DNA from: DASQUK01 sp046723645
GTDB lineage: Bacteria; Actinomycetota; Acidimicrobiia; Acidimicrobiales; VFJN01
Reading direction: 5' to 3'
Length of the DNA stretch: 62,071 nt
Assembly (NCBI GenBank): GCA_046723645.1
Contig: JBKOUY010000009.1
Coordinates: 1-62,071 of the forward strand
Positions 39,538-47,756 of the stretch are shown here, piece after piece (the first letter of the stretch is position 1; every line of letters begins with the position of its first letter). Below the pieces are notes generated by a model. That model was not told where the DNA came from. It saw only the letters and a list, made by a program, of their open reading frames with translations, and ran no database searches. Position numbers and translations under genes: made by a program.

Positions 39538-39984
39538 TCACGACGGTGCGGCCTGGCGCCCCTCGGTCGTGACCTTGCGATAGGTGAAGAGCCAGCGGCC
39601 GTCGCGCTCCTCGTACTCGTCGACGTATCGTCCCCAATGATCGAGGCCGTTGGCGCGGATCACGAAGAAGTAGCAGCGGCCCTTGGCGTGCCGCCGATCC
39701 CCGAGGTCGATCTGGTGGGTGGCGATGCAGTGGCGCACATAGCCGGGTTGGGCACGCTCGTCGGCCTCGGCCCGAAACGTCTCGATCGCGCCGGTGAAGA
39801 TCGTCTCGATCTCGTCGATGCCGCGGTAGGTACGCGTCTCGCCGCCCGCGCCGGTGATCTCCAACGTCGCGTCGGGTGCGAACAGGTCGAGGACCTGCGG
39901 GATCCGGCCGCTGTCGCCGTTCGAGTTGTACCTGGTGACGAGGTCTCGGATGCCCTCGCGGGCCAGCACCTCCCACGGCTCCAT
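39538..39984 (-). CDS. NTF2/SnoaL-like protein
   Basis: A 148-residue small alpha+beta protein: VLAREGIRDLVTRYNSNGDS, DLFAPDATLEITG, TYRGIDEIETIFTGAIETF, then VRHCIATHQIDLGDR and the C-terminal GRWLFTYRKVTTEG. These match the SnoaL_4-type NTF2-like fold used by ketosteroid isomerases, dehydratases and cyclases. It ends the gene set beginning with the two MaoC-type dehydratase subunits, 24 bp after the second, and may act on the same substrate. Confidence 0.8.
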   Translation of the reverse strand: MEPWEVLAREGIRDLVTRYNSNGDSGRIPQVLDLFAPDATLEITGAGGETRTYRGIDEIETIFTGAIETFRAEADERAQPGYVRHCIATHQIDLGDRRHAKGRCYFFVIRANGLDHWGRYVDEYEERDGRWLFTYRKVTTEGRQAAPS

Positions 39985-40008
39985 GGACGTGCTCGTCTCT
40001 CGGGCCCA

Positions 40009-40431
40009 CTAGTCGACGGCGGCGGTCGCCTCGCCGGCGAACACCTCGAGCCCGTCCTGGTTGGTCGTCGTGATGCGGAGCTCGACGAGGGGGCCACCAC
40101 CCTCCTCGTCGCGGATGCCGACGACCTCGGCCCGCGCCGTCAGGGTGTCGCCCGGCCACACCTGCGCCCGAAACCGCCCGCCGAACGATCGCAGCCGGCC
40201 ATCGCCGACGTAGTTGGTGACCATCTTGCCGGTCAGGCCCATCGTCAGCATCCCGTGGGCGAAGATGCTCGGGAACCCCGCCACCTGCGTGGCGAAGATC
40301 TCGTCGGTGTGGAGGGGGTTGTAGTCGCCCGATGCCCCGGCGTACTGCACGATCTGGGTCCGGGTCAGGTCGTCGACGAGCACCTCGCTGTGCACGTCGC
40401 CGACGTTCAGCTCGCTCGCCCTGAGCGTCAT
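40009..40431 (-). CDS. MaoC-type (R)-hydratase/dehydratase, hotdog fold (catalytic subunit)
   Basis: A 140-residue hotdog protein with the hydratase-2 motif YAGASGDYNPLHTDEIFA (Asp and His catalytic) and AHGMLTMGLTGKMVTNYVG. It would hydrate or dehydrate (3R)-hydroxyacyl thioesters. ATG 40431 overlaps the stop of the partner gene by four bases. Together they resemble the heteromeric FAS1-like/MaoC dehydratase pairs of actinobacteria (for example HadAB- or ChsH1/H2-like). Confidence 0.88.
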   Translation of the reverse strand: MTLRASELNVGDVHSEVLVDDLTRTQIVQYAGASGDYNPLHTDEIFATQVAGFPSIFAHGMLTMGLTGKMVTNYVGDGRLRSFGGRFRAQVWPGDTLTARAEVVGIRDEEGGGPLVELRITTTNQDGLEVFAGEATAAVD

Positions 40432-40979
40432 TGCGACTCCTCCCCTGCGGTGGCCGCGGTCTCGGGCGCCCGCTCGGTCTGCACGCCGACGGTCCGCGCG
40501 GTGACGACGAGCTCGTCGTTCTGATCCCGGTACTCGGTGATCGTCTCGCGGAACACGAGCTTGCCGGCGCGCCGCCCCTCCTTCTCCCAGGTCCCGCCCG
40601 GTCGGGTCGCCGCGTGTAGGACATCGCCCGGTCGCAGGTGCCGGTGGTACTCGAAGTGCTGCTCGGCGTGGAGTCCGCGGGCCATGCCGCCGTCCCCACC
40701 GCCCCCGCCCCCGCCACCACCGTCGCCTCCGTCATCCCGGGGCGGCGTGCCCGTGGGGTTCCTCCCAGAGCCGAACCAGGGCGCGCCGATCGTGGGCCGC
40801 AGCGGCCAGTCGGGATCGAACTGCGCGCCCGCCTGAACGAACGTCGGCGGCGCGATGACGTGACCGACCTCGCTGGTGGCGGCGTACTCCTCGTCGGAGT
40901 AGATGGGGTTCGCGTCGCCGACGCTGCGGGCGAACATCATGATGTGCCCGAGCTCGATCGGGAATCGTTCGACAGCCAT
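40428..40979 (-). CDS. MaoC/FAS1-like dehydratase partner subunit with Gly-rich insert
   Basis: A 183-residue hotdog protein starting ERFPIELGHIMMFARSVGDA, with APPTFVQAG and the C-terminal YRDQNDELVVTARTVGVQTE typical of the N-terminal MaoC-like partner. Between residues ~77 and 98 lies a low-complexity stretch (DGGDGGGGGGGGGDGG) that breaks the usual loop. It is cotranscribed with the catalytic MaoC subunit (four-base overlap). The gene diverges from the LLM oxidoreductase at 41066. Confidence 0.82.
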   Translation of the reverse strand: MAVERFPIELGHIMMFARSVGDANPIYSDEEYAATSEVGHVIAPPTFVQAGAQFDPDWPLRPTIGAPWFGSGRNPTGTPPRDDGGDGGGGGGGGGDGGMARGLHAEQHFEYHRHLRPGDVLHAATRPGGTWEKEGRRAGKLVFRETITEYRDQNDELVVTARTVGVQTERAPETAATAGEESQ

Positions 40980-40991
40980 GCCCCGCGATCA

Positions 40992-41036
40992 TGTCAGGCC
41001 GCGGCGACCCAGGGCGCGGCCCGTTTCCTGACAACC
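40992..41036. promoter_or_regulatory. Inverted TGTCAGG/CCTGACA pair in a divergent promoter region
   Basis: TGTCAGG at 40992-40998 and CCTGACAACC at 41027-41036 face each other across 28 bp between the MaoC operon and the LLM gene. Similar CTGACAACC/CTGACACC sequences occur before the ALDH gene and the crotonase operon. A weak candidate for a shared regulator site. Confidence 0.3.
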
Positions 41037-41065
41037 TAGTCTCGCCTCCGGACGGAAGGGGACCC

Positions 41066-41980
41066 GTGAGCGACTCGACGCCCCTGCTCGGCTTCGCGAT
41101 GCAGCTGCCGGTGCAGGCCCAATCCACACTCGTCGCCCAGCCGTGGGAGGCGGGGGCCGGGCCCCCCGAGCTGGCGGCGGTCGCCAGCGCGTGCGATGCC
41201 AACGGCTTCTACTCGGTGTCGGTATGCGACCACGTCGCCATCCCCAGGGAACGGGCGTCGACCATGACCACGACGTGGTACGACACCGTCGCCACCCTTG
41301 CGTGGCTGGCCGGCCGGACGGGGCGTGTGCGGCTGCTGTCGCACGTCTACGTCGTCGCCTACCGCCATCCGCTGCAGACGGCCAAGGCGTTCGCCACCCT
41401 CGACGCGCTGTCCGGCGGCCGGGCGATCCTCGGCGTGGGGGCCGGGCACGTCGAGGGCGAGTTCGACGCGCTGGGAGTACCGTTCGCCGAGCGCGGCCGG
41501 ATCACCGACCAGGCGGTTGTGGCCATCCGGGCGGCCCTGTCCGACGAGTGGGGCGGCGGCGACGTCGGCCAACGACCGCGTCCCGTGCAGCCCGGCGGCC
41601 CGCCGATCTGGGTGGGCGGGTCGTCGGCCGCGGCGCTGCGCCGGGCCGCCCGGCTGGGCGATGGCTGGCTGCCGCAGGGACCGCCCGAGGGCGGGATGGC
41701 CACGGCCATCGCGACCCTGAAGCGGCTGCGAGCGGAGGCCGGGCGGGACGAGCCGTTCGCCATCGGTGGGGGCGTCGACCTCTATGTCGGCCGGCCGTCG
41801 TTCGACGTGCCCCGATGGACCGTCACCGGCGACCCCGGCACCATTGCCGAGGCGGTGCGCAGGCTGGTGGCGCTCGGCGTCAACCACGTCGCCGTGCGGA
41901 TCCCGTCACGGAGCTGCGAGGAGCACATCGACCAGATCGCCGCGTTCGGCCGCGAGGTGGCCCCCCTGGTCGCGGGGTAG
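41066..41980 (+). CDS. LLM-class (luciferase-like) oxidoreductase, probably F420-dependent
   Basis: A 304-residue TIM-barrel LLM protein: LGFAMQLPVQ, YSVSVCDHVAIPRERAST, TATLAWLAGRTGRVRLLSHV, YRHPLQTAKAFATLDALSGG with GVGAGHVEGEFDALGVPFAE, and later PIWVGGSSAAALRRAARLGDG. The family transfers hydride or oxygen with F420H2 or FMNH2; cofactor choice here is inferred from actinobacterial context. GTG 41066 is chosen because GGAAGGGGAC lies before it; the frame is open further upstream. It is followed by the aldehyde dehydrogenase operon. Confidence 0.88.
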   Translation: MSDSTPLLGFAMQLPVQAQSTLVAQPWEAGAGPPELAAVASACDANGFYSVSVCDHVAIPRERASTMTTTWYDTVATLAWLAGRTGRVRLLSHVYVVAYRHPLQTAKAFATLDALSGGRAILGVGAGHVEGEFDALGVPFAERGRITDQAVVAIRAALSDEWGGGDVGQRPRPVQPGGPPIWVGGSSAAALRRAARLGDGWLPQGPPEGGMATAIATLKRLRAEAGRDEPFAIGGGVDLYVGRPSFDVPRWTVTGDPGTIAEAVRRLVALGVNHVAVRIPSRSCEEHIDQIAAFGREVAPLVAG

Positions 41981-41990
41981 CCCGAACGCC

Positions 41991-42023
41991 TGGCACGAAA
42001 CACAGGTGTCAGGTCGTGTGCCA
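41991..42023. promoter_or_regulatory. Imperfect inverted repeat ahead of the ALDH gene
   Basis: TGGCACGA and TCGTGTGCCA face each other in the 86-bp gap between the LLM and aldehyde dehydrogenase genes. It contains a GGTGTCAGG sequence resembling the CTGACA sites seen near other catabolic operons. It could be an operator or a weak terminator of the LLM gene. Confidence 0.3.
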
Positions 42024-42066
42024 TGCTGCTCGTGCGGCCGGCTGACGGACGGAGGGGACGGACCGG

Positions 42067-43566
42067 GTGGCACAGACCGAAGCCATCGATGGGGCCACCG
42101 CCCACGAGGGCTATTCCCTGTGGATCGGCGGTGACCGTGTCGAGGGCTCGAGGGGAACCTACGAGGTCGTCAATCCCGCGACCGAGGAGATCGTGGGCCT
42201 GGCTCCTGAAGCCACGGCGGACGACGCACGCCAGGCCGCCGCAGCCGCCGCCGAGGCGTTCCCCGGCTGGTCGCGGACCGCCCCGGAGGAGCGGGCACGC
42301 CTGCTCGATCGGGCGGCCGACATCCTGCAGCAACGCACCCCGGAGCTCATCCCGCTGGTGCAGGCCGAGACCGGCTCCACGGTCCAGATGGCGCGGACGG
42401 CCCAGGTCCCGGTGGCGGTGGCCCGCCTGCGCCGCTATGCCCGGGGCGCCCTCGAGGCCCGGGAGATCCCGCTCCCCCCGGCGCCGAATCTGCAGACGAC
42501 GACGCCGTCGTCCACCGGTGGGGGCCTGGTCAATGCGATGGCCGTGCGGCAGCCGGTCGGCGTCGTGGTCTGCATCACGTCGTACAACGTGCCGATGACC
42601 AACGTCATGGGGAAGCTCGGGCCCGCCCTGGCCATGGGCAACACGGTCGTCATCAAGCCCGCGCCCCAGGACCCCCTCGGGGTCATCAGGATGGTGGAGG
42701 CCTTCCACGAGGCCGGCTTCCCGCCCGGGGTCGTCAACCTGGTGGTCGGCTCCACGCCCGAACCGGCCGAGGCGCTCGTGGCGGCCGCGCAGACCGACAT
42801 GATCAGCTTCACCGGCAGCACCGCCATCGGGCTGAAGATCGCCGAGGCCGCCGCCCGCGACATGAAGCGCGTGCTGTTCGAGCTCGGCGGCAAGGGCGCC
42901 AGCCTGGTGTTCGACGACGCCGACATCGACGCCGCTGCGCAGGGCACCGCCAGCACGTTCGCCTTCCACGCAGGTCAGATCTGCACGGCGCCCACCCGCC
43001 TGATCGCACAGCGCGGCGTCTACGACCAGGTGGTGGAAAGGCTGGCGCGGATTGCCGCGGTGCTCAAGGTGGGTGACCCCCTCGACCCGGCCACCGTGGT
43101 CGGCCCGGTCATCAGCGCGGCCCAGCGCGACCGCATCGAGGGCTATGTCCGCTCGGGCGTCGACGAGGGGGGCACGCTCGTCGCCGGCGGCACCCGCCCG
43201 GAGACGGAGCGCGGATTCTTCTCGCCCCCCACGCTCATCGCCGGGTGCCACAATGGCATGGTCGCGGCCCGCGAGGAGATCTTCGGTCCCGTGGTGGTCG
43301 CCATTCCCTTCGACGACGAGGAGGAGGGGATCGGCGCAGCCAACGACAGCGACTACGGCCTCTACGACTACGTCTGGACCCGCGATACCGCTAGGGGCAT
43401 GCGGGTCGCCCAGCGCCTGCGCGCCGGCAATGTCGGCCTCAACACGCTCGCCCGCAACCCGGAGACCCCGTTCGGGGGGTTCCGCAGGAGCGGCATCGGG
43501 CGTGACGGCGGATCGTTCGCGCTGCACGCCTACAGCGAGCTGCAGAGCATCGTCTGGCCCGGCTGA
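42067..43566 (+). CDS. NAD(P)-dependent aldehyde dehydrogenase
   Basis: A 499-residue ALDH with N174 (SYNVPMTN), cofactor segment VIKPAPQDPLGV, catalytic base E272 in LFELGGKGASL and nucleophile C306 in FHAGQICTAPTR. The C-terminal TPFGGFRRSGIGRDGG is the usual signature. It would oxidise an aldehyde to a carboxylate for CoA activation. GTG 42067 is the start. The next gene, a zinc alcohol dehydrogenase, lies 12 bp downstream, so the pair can carry alcohol to aldehyde to acid. Confidence 0.92.
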   Translation: MAQTEAIDGATAHEGYSLWIGGDRVEGSRGTYEVVNPATEEIVGLAPEATADDARQAAAAAAEAFPGWSRTAPEERARLLDRAADILQQRTPELIPLVQAETGSTVQMARTAQVPVAVARLRRYARGALEAREIPLPPAPNLQTTTPSSTGGGLVNAMAVRQPVGVVVCITSYNVPMTNVMGKLGPALAMGNTVVIKPAPQDPLGVIRMVEAFHEAGFPPGVVNLVVGSTPEPAEALVAAAQTDMISFTGSTAIGLKIAEAAARDMKRVLFELGGKGASLVFDDADIDAAAQGTASTFAFHAGQICTAPTRLIAQRGVYDQVVERLARIAAVLKVGDPLDPATVVGPVISAAQRDRIEGYVRSGVDEGGTLVAGGTRPETERGFFSPPTLIAGCHNGMVAAREEIFGPVVVAIPFDDEEEGIGAANDSDYGLYDYVWTRDTARGMRVAQRLRAGNVGLNTLARNPETPFGGFRRSGIGRDGGSFALHAYSELQSIVWPG

Positions 43567-43578
43567 AGGAGAGTCCTT

Positions 43579-44649
43579 ATGAGAGCCATCGTCTGGACCG
43601 GCGAGCTCGAGGTGCGCGACGACGTCGAGGTGAGGGCGCCGGGCCTGCGCGAGGTCGCCGTGCGCATCCACCGCGCCGGGCTCTGCCACAGCGACGTCTC
43701 GGTCATCGACGGGACCATCCCGATGCCGCCACCGATCGTGCTCGGCCACGAGGGCGCCGGCGTGGTGGAAGAGGTCGGCGCCGCGGTCACCGGCGTGAAG
43801 CCCGGCGACCACGTCGTGTTGGTGACGCTGGGCAACTGCGGCCAGTGCGACGCGTGCGATCGCGGCCTGCCCACGCACTGCCGCCGGCCCTTCGGCTGGA
43901 CCGACACCCGTTTCACCACCGGCGGCCGGCAGGTGCCGGCGTTCGCCAACCTCGGCGTCTTCTCGGAGCGCACCGTGGTCCACGAGCACCAGGCCGTCGT
44001 GATCGATCCGGCGGTTCCGCTCGATGCCGCCTCCCTGATCGGCTGCGCCGTGGTCACCGGCGCGGGGGCGGTGCTCAACCGGGCCAAGGTCCGGCCCGGC
44101 GAGACCGTGGCGGTGATCGGGACGGGCGGCATCGGTCAATCCGTCATCCAGGGCGCCCGCCTGGCGTCGGCGGGGCGGATCGTGGCCATCGACGCCAACC
44201 CGCTCAAGGAGGCCGTGGCCCGGCAGTTCGGCGCCACCGACTTCATCGACGCGTCGCAGCATCCGGACGGCGCTGTGGCGGCCGCCAAGGAGCTGGTGCC
44301 TGCGGGCTTCGACTACGCGTTCGAATGCGTCGGGCACCCGGCCCTCATCCGCCAGGCGATCGACATGCTCGGGACCGGGGGCTGCTGCGTCCTGCTCGGC
44401 GTGCCCAAGCTCGGCACGGAGGCGAGCTTCGTGGTGAGCAACCTCTACAACGACAAGTCGATCCTGGGCTGCCGCTACGGCCAGACGCGGCCCCACCACG
44501 ACGTGCCGCTCATCACGCGGTTCTACCTGGATGGCCGCTTCATGCTCGACGAGATGGTCAGCCAGACCTACGACCTCGGGGACATCGAGCAGGCCCTCGC
44601 CGACCTCGAGGCGGGCAAGCTCAATCGCGGCGTCCTGACCCTGACCTGA
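43579..44649 (+). CDS. Zinc-dependent alcohol dehydrogenase (MDR family)
   Basis: A 356-residue class III-like alcohol dehydrogenase. Catalytic zinc residues C36 (GLCHSDVSV) and H57/E58 (VLGHEGAG) are present, and the full structural set C87, C90, C93 and C101 is in GNCGQCDACDRGLPTHC. The cofactor loop reads AVIGTGGIGQSVIQGA. AAGGAGAG precedes ATG 43579. It resembles the NDMA/mycofactocin-type and NAD-linked alcohol dehydrogenases of actinobacteria, but which is not clear. It sits between ALDH and LLM genes in one operon. Confidence 0.9.
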   Translation: MRAIVWTGELEVRDDVEVRAPGLREVAVRIHRAGLCHSDVSVIDGTIPMPPPIVLGHEGAGVVEEVGAAVTGVKPGDHVVLVTLGNCGQCDACDRGLPTHCRRPFGWTDTRFTTGGRQVPAFANLGVFSERTVVHEHQAVVIDPAVPLDAASLIGCAVVTGAGAVLNRAKVRPGETVAVIGTGGIGQSVIQGARLASAGRIVAIDANPLKEAVARQFGATDFIDASQHPDGAVAAAKELVPAGFDYAFECVGHPALIRQAIDMLGTGGCCVLLGVPKLGTEASFVVSNLYNDKSILGCRYGQTRPHHDVPLITRFYLDGRFMLDEMVSQTYDLGDIEQALADLEAGKLNRGVLTLT

Positions 44650-44672
44650 CCCTCGAACAGAAGGCGAGAGCC

Positions 44673-45797
44673 ATGGAGTTCGGCATCTTCATCCAGGGAT
44701 TCGTCCCGAGCTACCGACGCCAGGCAGATCCGGATGCCGAGCACACCGCCCTCATGCACGACATCGAGTGCGTCATCGCCGCCGACAAGGCGGGGTTCAA
44801 GTACGTGTGGGCAACGGAGCACCACTTCCTCGACGAGTACTCCCACATGTCGGCGAACGACGTGGCGCTCGCCTACCTGGCCCGGGCCACCGAACGGATC
44901 CACCTGGGCTCGGGCATCTTCAACCCGCTGCCCCAGGTCAACCACCCGGCCAAGGTGGCCGAGAAGGTGGCCATGCTCGATCACCTGTCGGGCGGGCGAT
45001 TCGAGTTCGGGACAGGACGGGGCGCCGGCAGCCACGAGATCCTGGCGTTCCTGCCCGGGATGAGCGACCTGACCAAGACCCGGGAGATCTGGGAGGACGT
45101 CATCGCCGAGTTCCCCAAGATGTGGCTCCATGACGAGTACGAGGGCTACCAGGGCAAGTACTGGTCGCTGCCCCCGCGCAAGGTCCTGCCGAAGCCCTGG
45201 TGCAAGCCTCACCCGGCCATGTGGTACGCGGCCGGCAACGTGAGCAGCTACGAGATGGCGGGACGGCGGGGGCTCGGGGTGCTCGGGTTCTCCGTGGGCT
45301 CGATCCAGGAGCTCGAGCCGGTCATGAAGGCCTATAAGAAGGCCGTCAGGGAGCCGGAGCCGGTCGGCGCGTTCGTCAACGACAACATCATGGTCACGAC
45401 GGGCGCGTTCGTCGCCGAGGACGACCACCGGGCGATCGAGGCGGCCACCCGGCCGCACAACAGTTACCTGGCCAGCAACGTGTACCGCTACCACGACACG
45501 TTCCCGCACCCGGCGGAGATCCCCGTGTGGCCCGAGCTGATGCCCGATGCCACGGCCGAGGACATCCCCGTCGCCCGCGAGCGCGGCGGGATCTGCGGCG
45601 ACCCCGACCACGCGCTGGAGCAGTGCCGGCGATGGGAGGAGGCGGGCTGCGACCAGCTGGTCTTCGGGACCGGCTCCGCCCGCCACGAGGACACGCTGGA
45701 GATGATCCGGCTCATGGGCGAGCACGTGATCCCCAAGATCGACACGGATCCCGTGCACCGCACGACGCGCTTTCGCGAGGCCGCGGCGCGCCAGTGA
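44673..45797 (+). CDS. LLM-class (luciferase-like) monooxygenase/oxidoreductase
   Basis: A 374-residue luciferase-like protein: MEFGIFIQGFVPSYRRQ, FKYVWATEHHFLDEYSHMS, ATERIHLGSGIFNPLPQVNH, AMLDHLSGGRFEFGTGRGAG and a later PHPAMWYAAGNVSSYEMAGR. It belongs to the flavin/F420 barrel family and may oxygenate or dehydrogenate the pathway substrate. ATG 44673 follows GAAGGCGAGAG. Its stop overlaps the start of the SDR gene (GTGA), so translation is probably coupled. Confidence 0.9.
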   Translation: MEFGIFIQGFVPSYRRQADPDAEHTALMHDIECVIAADKAGFKYVWATEHHFLDEYSHMSANDVALAYLARATERIHLGSGIFNPLPQVNHPAKVAEKVAMLDHLSGGRFEFGTGRGAGSHEILAFLPGMSDLTKTREIWEDVIAEFPKMWLHDEYEGYQGKYWSLPPRKVLPKPWCKPHPAMWYAAGNVSSYEMAGRRGLGVLGFSVGSIQELEPVMKAYKKAVREPEPVGAFVNDNIMVTTGAFVAEDDHRAIEAATRPHNSYLASNVYRYHDTFPHPAEIPVWPELMPDATAEDIPVARERGGICGDPDHALEQCRRWEEAGCDQLVFGTGSARHEDTLEMIRLMGEHVIPKIDTDPVHRTTRFREAAARQ

Positions 45798-46666
45798 CGG
45801 GCGTGCTCGACGGCCAGGTGGCGGTGATCACCGGCGCCGGCCGGGGCCTGGGCCGCGCCTACGCCCTGGCCTACGCGCGGGAGGGCGCCAGCGTCGTCGT
45901 CAACGACCTCGACGCGGCGTCGGCCGCGTCGGTCGTCACTGAGATCGGAATGCTCGGGGGCGAGGCGGTCGCGAGCCACGACTCCGTCGCCGATCCGTCG
46001 GGCGCCGGCCGGATCGTCGCAGCCGGAGTCGATCGCTTCGGCCGCATCGATGTCATGATCACCAACGCCGGCGCCGACCGCCGGGGGCCGGCTCTGGACC
46101 TGGCGCCGGACGACTGGGAGTTCACGCTGGGGACGCACCTGTTCGGGTCGATCCACTGCTCCGTGGAGGCGGGCCGGGTCATGCGCAGCCAGGGCAGCGG
46201 TGGCGTGATCGTGAACGTCTGCTCGGCGGCCTTCTACGTCGGCACCGCGACGCTGGCCCCCTACGGCGTTGCCAAGGGTGGGATCTACGGGCTGATGCGC
46301 TCGTTGGCGGGTGAGCTGGCGCCGTTCGGCATCAGCGTGAACGCGGTGGCGCCGCCATTGACCGCCACGGCTCCGGCGCTGGCGTTCGTCGACAGCCTGG
46401 CCGACATGGGCCTGACCGCCGGGCAGGTCGAGGCCATGCGCTCGTCGATGCCGCAGCCCGAGGACGTCGCCCTCATCACCGTGTTCCTGGCGACGCCGGA
46501 GGGCCGGCGAGTGTCCGGGCGCCTCCTCACGATGAGCAAGGACGAGCTGTCGGCGATCGGTCCACCGGACGGCGGGCGGCCCGTGCGGGCTGCGGGGGAG
46601 CGATGGACGTTGAAGGAACTGGGCGCGGCCGTCGCATCGTTGGGGGCTGGCCCGACAACAACCTGA
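45794..46666 (+). CDS. Short-chain dehydrogenase, hydroxyacyl/hydroxysteroid-type
   Basis: A 290-residue SDR: GQVAVITGAGRGLGRAYALA, NDLDAASAA, NAGADRRGPALDL, then NVCSAAFYVGTAT with YGVAKGGIYGLMRSLAGELA (Tyr-x-x-x-Lys). The long C-terminal part (KDELSAIGPPDGGRP) resembles the FabG-like hydroxysteroid or bile-acid-type dehydrogenases. GTG 45794 overlaps the stop of the LLM gene. It is the last gene of the 42.1-46.7 kb operon. Confidence 0.9.
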   Translation: MTGVLDGQVAVITGAGRGLGRAYALAYAREGASVVVNDLDAASAASVVTEIGMLGGEAVASHDSVADPSGAGRIVAAGVDRFGRIDVMITNAGADRRGPALDLAPDDWEFTLGTHLFGSIHCSVEAGRVMRSQGSGGVIVNVCSAAFYVGTATLAPYGVAKGGIYGLMRSLAGELAPFGISVNAVAPPLTATAPALAFVDSLADMGLTAGQVEAMRSSMPQPEDVALITVFLATPEGRRVSGRLLTMSKDELSAIGPPDGGRPVRAAGERWTLKELGAAVASLGAGPTTT

Positions 46667-46739
46667 CGCTGCCGCAATCCCAGTGGGGGCCAGGACCGGG
46701 TTGGCCTGGCCGACCGCGTGGTCGCGGTCGCGGTCGCCG

Positions 46740-46874
46740 ATGGGATGGACCGCGGACCTTACCGACGAAGAACGAGTGCCACTTCTCGCCGAGGTGAGAT
46801 CGCTGCTCTCCGACGGCGAATGCCGGCGACTGTGGACCACCCACGTCTACTGGACCCGACTGCTGGGCGGCTGA
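46740..46874 (+). CDS. Possible small protein in a 313-bp gap
   Basis: A 44-codon frame: MGWTADLTDEERVPLLAEVR, then SLLSDGECRRLWTTHVYW. It looks like an amphipathic helical peptide with normal codon character, but has no clear ribosome binding site and no family I recognise. It is the only coding candidate I see in the gap 46667-46979, which otherwise shows no clear repeat or hairpin. Confidence 0.3.
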   Translation: MGWTADLTDEERVPLLAEVRSLLSDGECRRLWTTHVYWTRLLGG

Positions 46875-46979
46875 GCCGGTCGACCATGACCGCCGGCCGC
46901 TGACGCATCGTTGGTCCTCAGTGGTGGTGGCGGTCAGAATGTCCTGTTGTTGGCAGCGACGGCGGAGCCAGGGGCCGGC

Positions 46980-47723
46980 ATGGCTGAAATCGTGGACGAG
47001 CCGGGTGGTCCGGTATCGAGGCGGCGGGTCGGGCTCGAGCCGACGGTCAGGGTGCTGTCGGCGACGATCATCATCGGCGCCGCCACCGGTGCGGTCATCG
47101 GCGGGCTGGGCGGTCGGCTCGCGATGCGCATCCTGTTCCTGACCTCTGACGACGCGGTCAGGGGGCTGACGAGCGACGACGGCTTCGAGATCGGGAGGTT
47201 CACCCTCGGCGACACCGCTGGGCTCGTGGTCGTCACGTCCGTCATCGGCGTGATCGCCGCGTTGATATTCCTCGTCGCCTGGCCCTTCGTCTCCCGCTTC
47301 GGGCGCACGACGGTGCCGATGATGGCCGTGCTGTACGGGGTGGTTGGTGGGGCGATGATGGTTCATACCGACGGCGTCGACTTCACAGTCTTGGAGCCGG
47401 CTGCCCTGGCCATCGCCCTGTTCGTCGCGATCTGCGCCGGGTTCGGGGCAGTGGTGGCTCATCTCGTCGGCCGCGCGGCGGCCGTCGACGGATGGCCCCG
47501 GGCGAGCGGGTGGTGGCTGCTCGGTCCGCCATTGATCCTCTTGTTGTTCCCGCCCGTCCTGGTCGTCGCCGTGGCGGCCGCGGCCACGAATCAAGCTGAC
47601 GCGGTGGCCAGTCCGGACGACAGGCGGTGGCGCACGGTGCACGCCGGCGCCTTGCTGGCCATGCTCGCCCTGTTCGTGGCCGGTGCGGTGGATCTGGCGC
47701 GGGACACCGCCACGCTGACATGA
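46980..47723 (+). CDS. Integral membrane protein of unknown function
   Basis: A 247-residue protein with about six membrane segments: RVLSATIIIGAATGAVIGGL, GLVVVTSVIGVIAALIFLVA, TVPMMAVLYGVVGGAMMV, LAIALFVAICAGFGAVVAHL, WWLLGPPLILLLFPPVLVVA and HAGALLAMLALFVAGAVDLA. A short acidic N-terminus precedes the first helix. ATG 46980 is chosen; the frame is open upstream to 46911. No family is recognised. It converges with the Ser/Thr kinase gene. Confidence 0.75.
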   Translation: MAEIVDEPGGPVSRRRVGLEPTVRVLSATIIIGAATGAVIGGLGGRLAMRILFLTSDDAVRGLTSDDGFEIGRFTLGDTAGLVVVTSVIGVIAALIFLVAWPFVSRFGRTTVPMMAVLYGVVGGAMMVHTDGVDFTVLEPAALAIALFVAICAGFGAVVAHLVGRAAAVDGWPRASGWWLLGPPLILLLFPPVLVVAVAAAATNQADAVASPDDRRWRTVHAGALLAMLALFVAGAVDLARDTATLT

Positions 47724-47756
47724 GATCCGAGGCGGTCAACCGTCTCGCCGGCTTCG

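Noticed and set aside
41782..44499. Long minus-strand frame across the ALDH and ADH genes
   Set aside because: It is the shadow of two clearly recognised plus-strand dehydrogenases.
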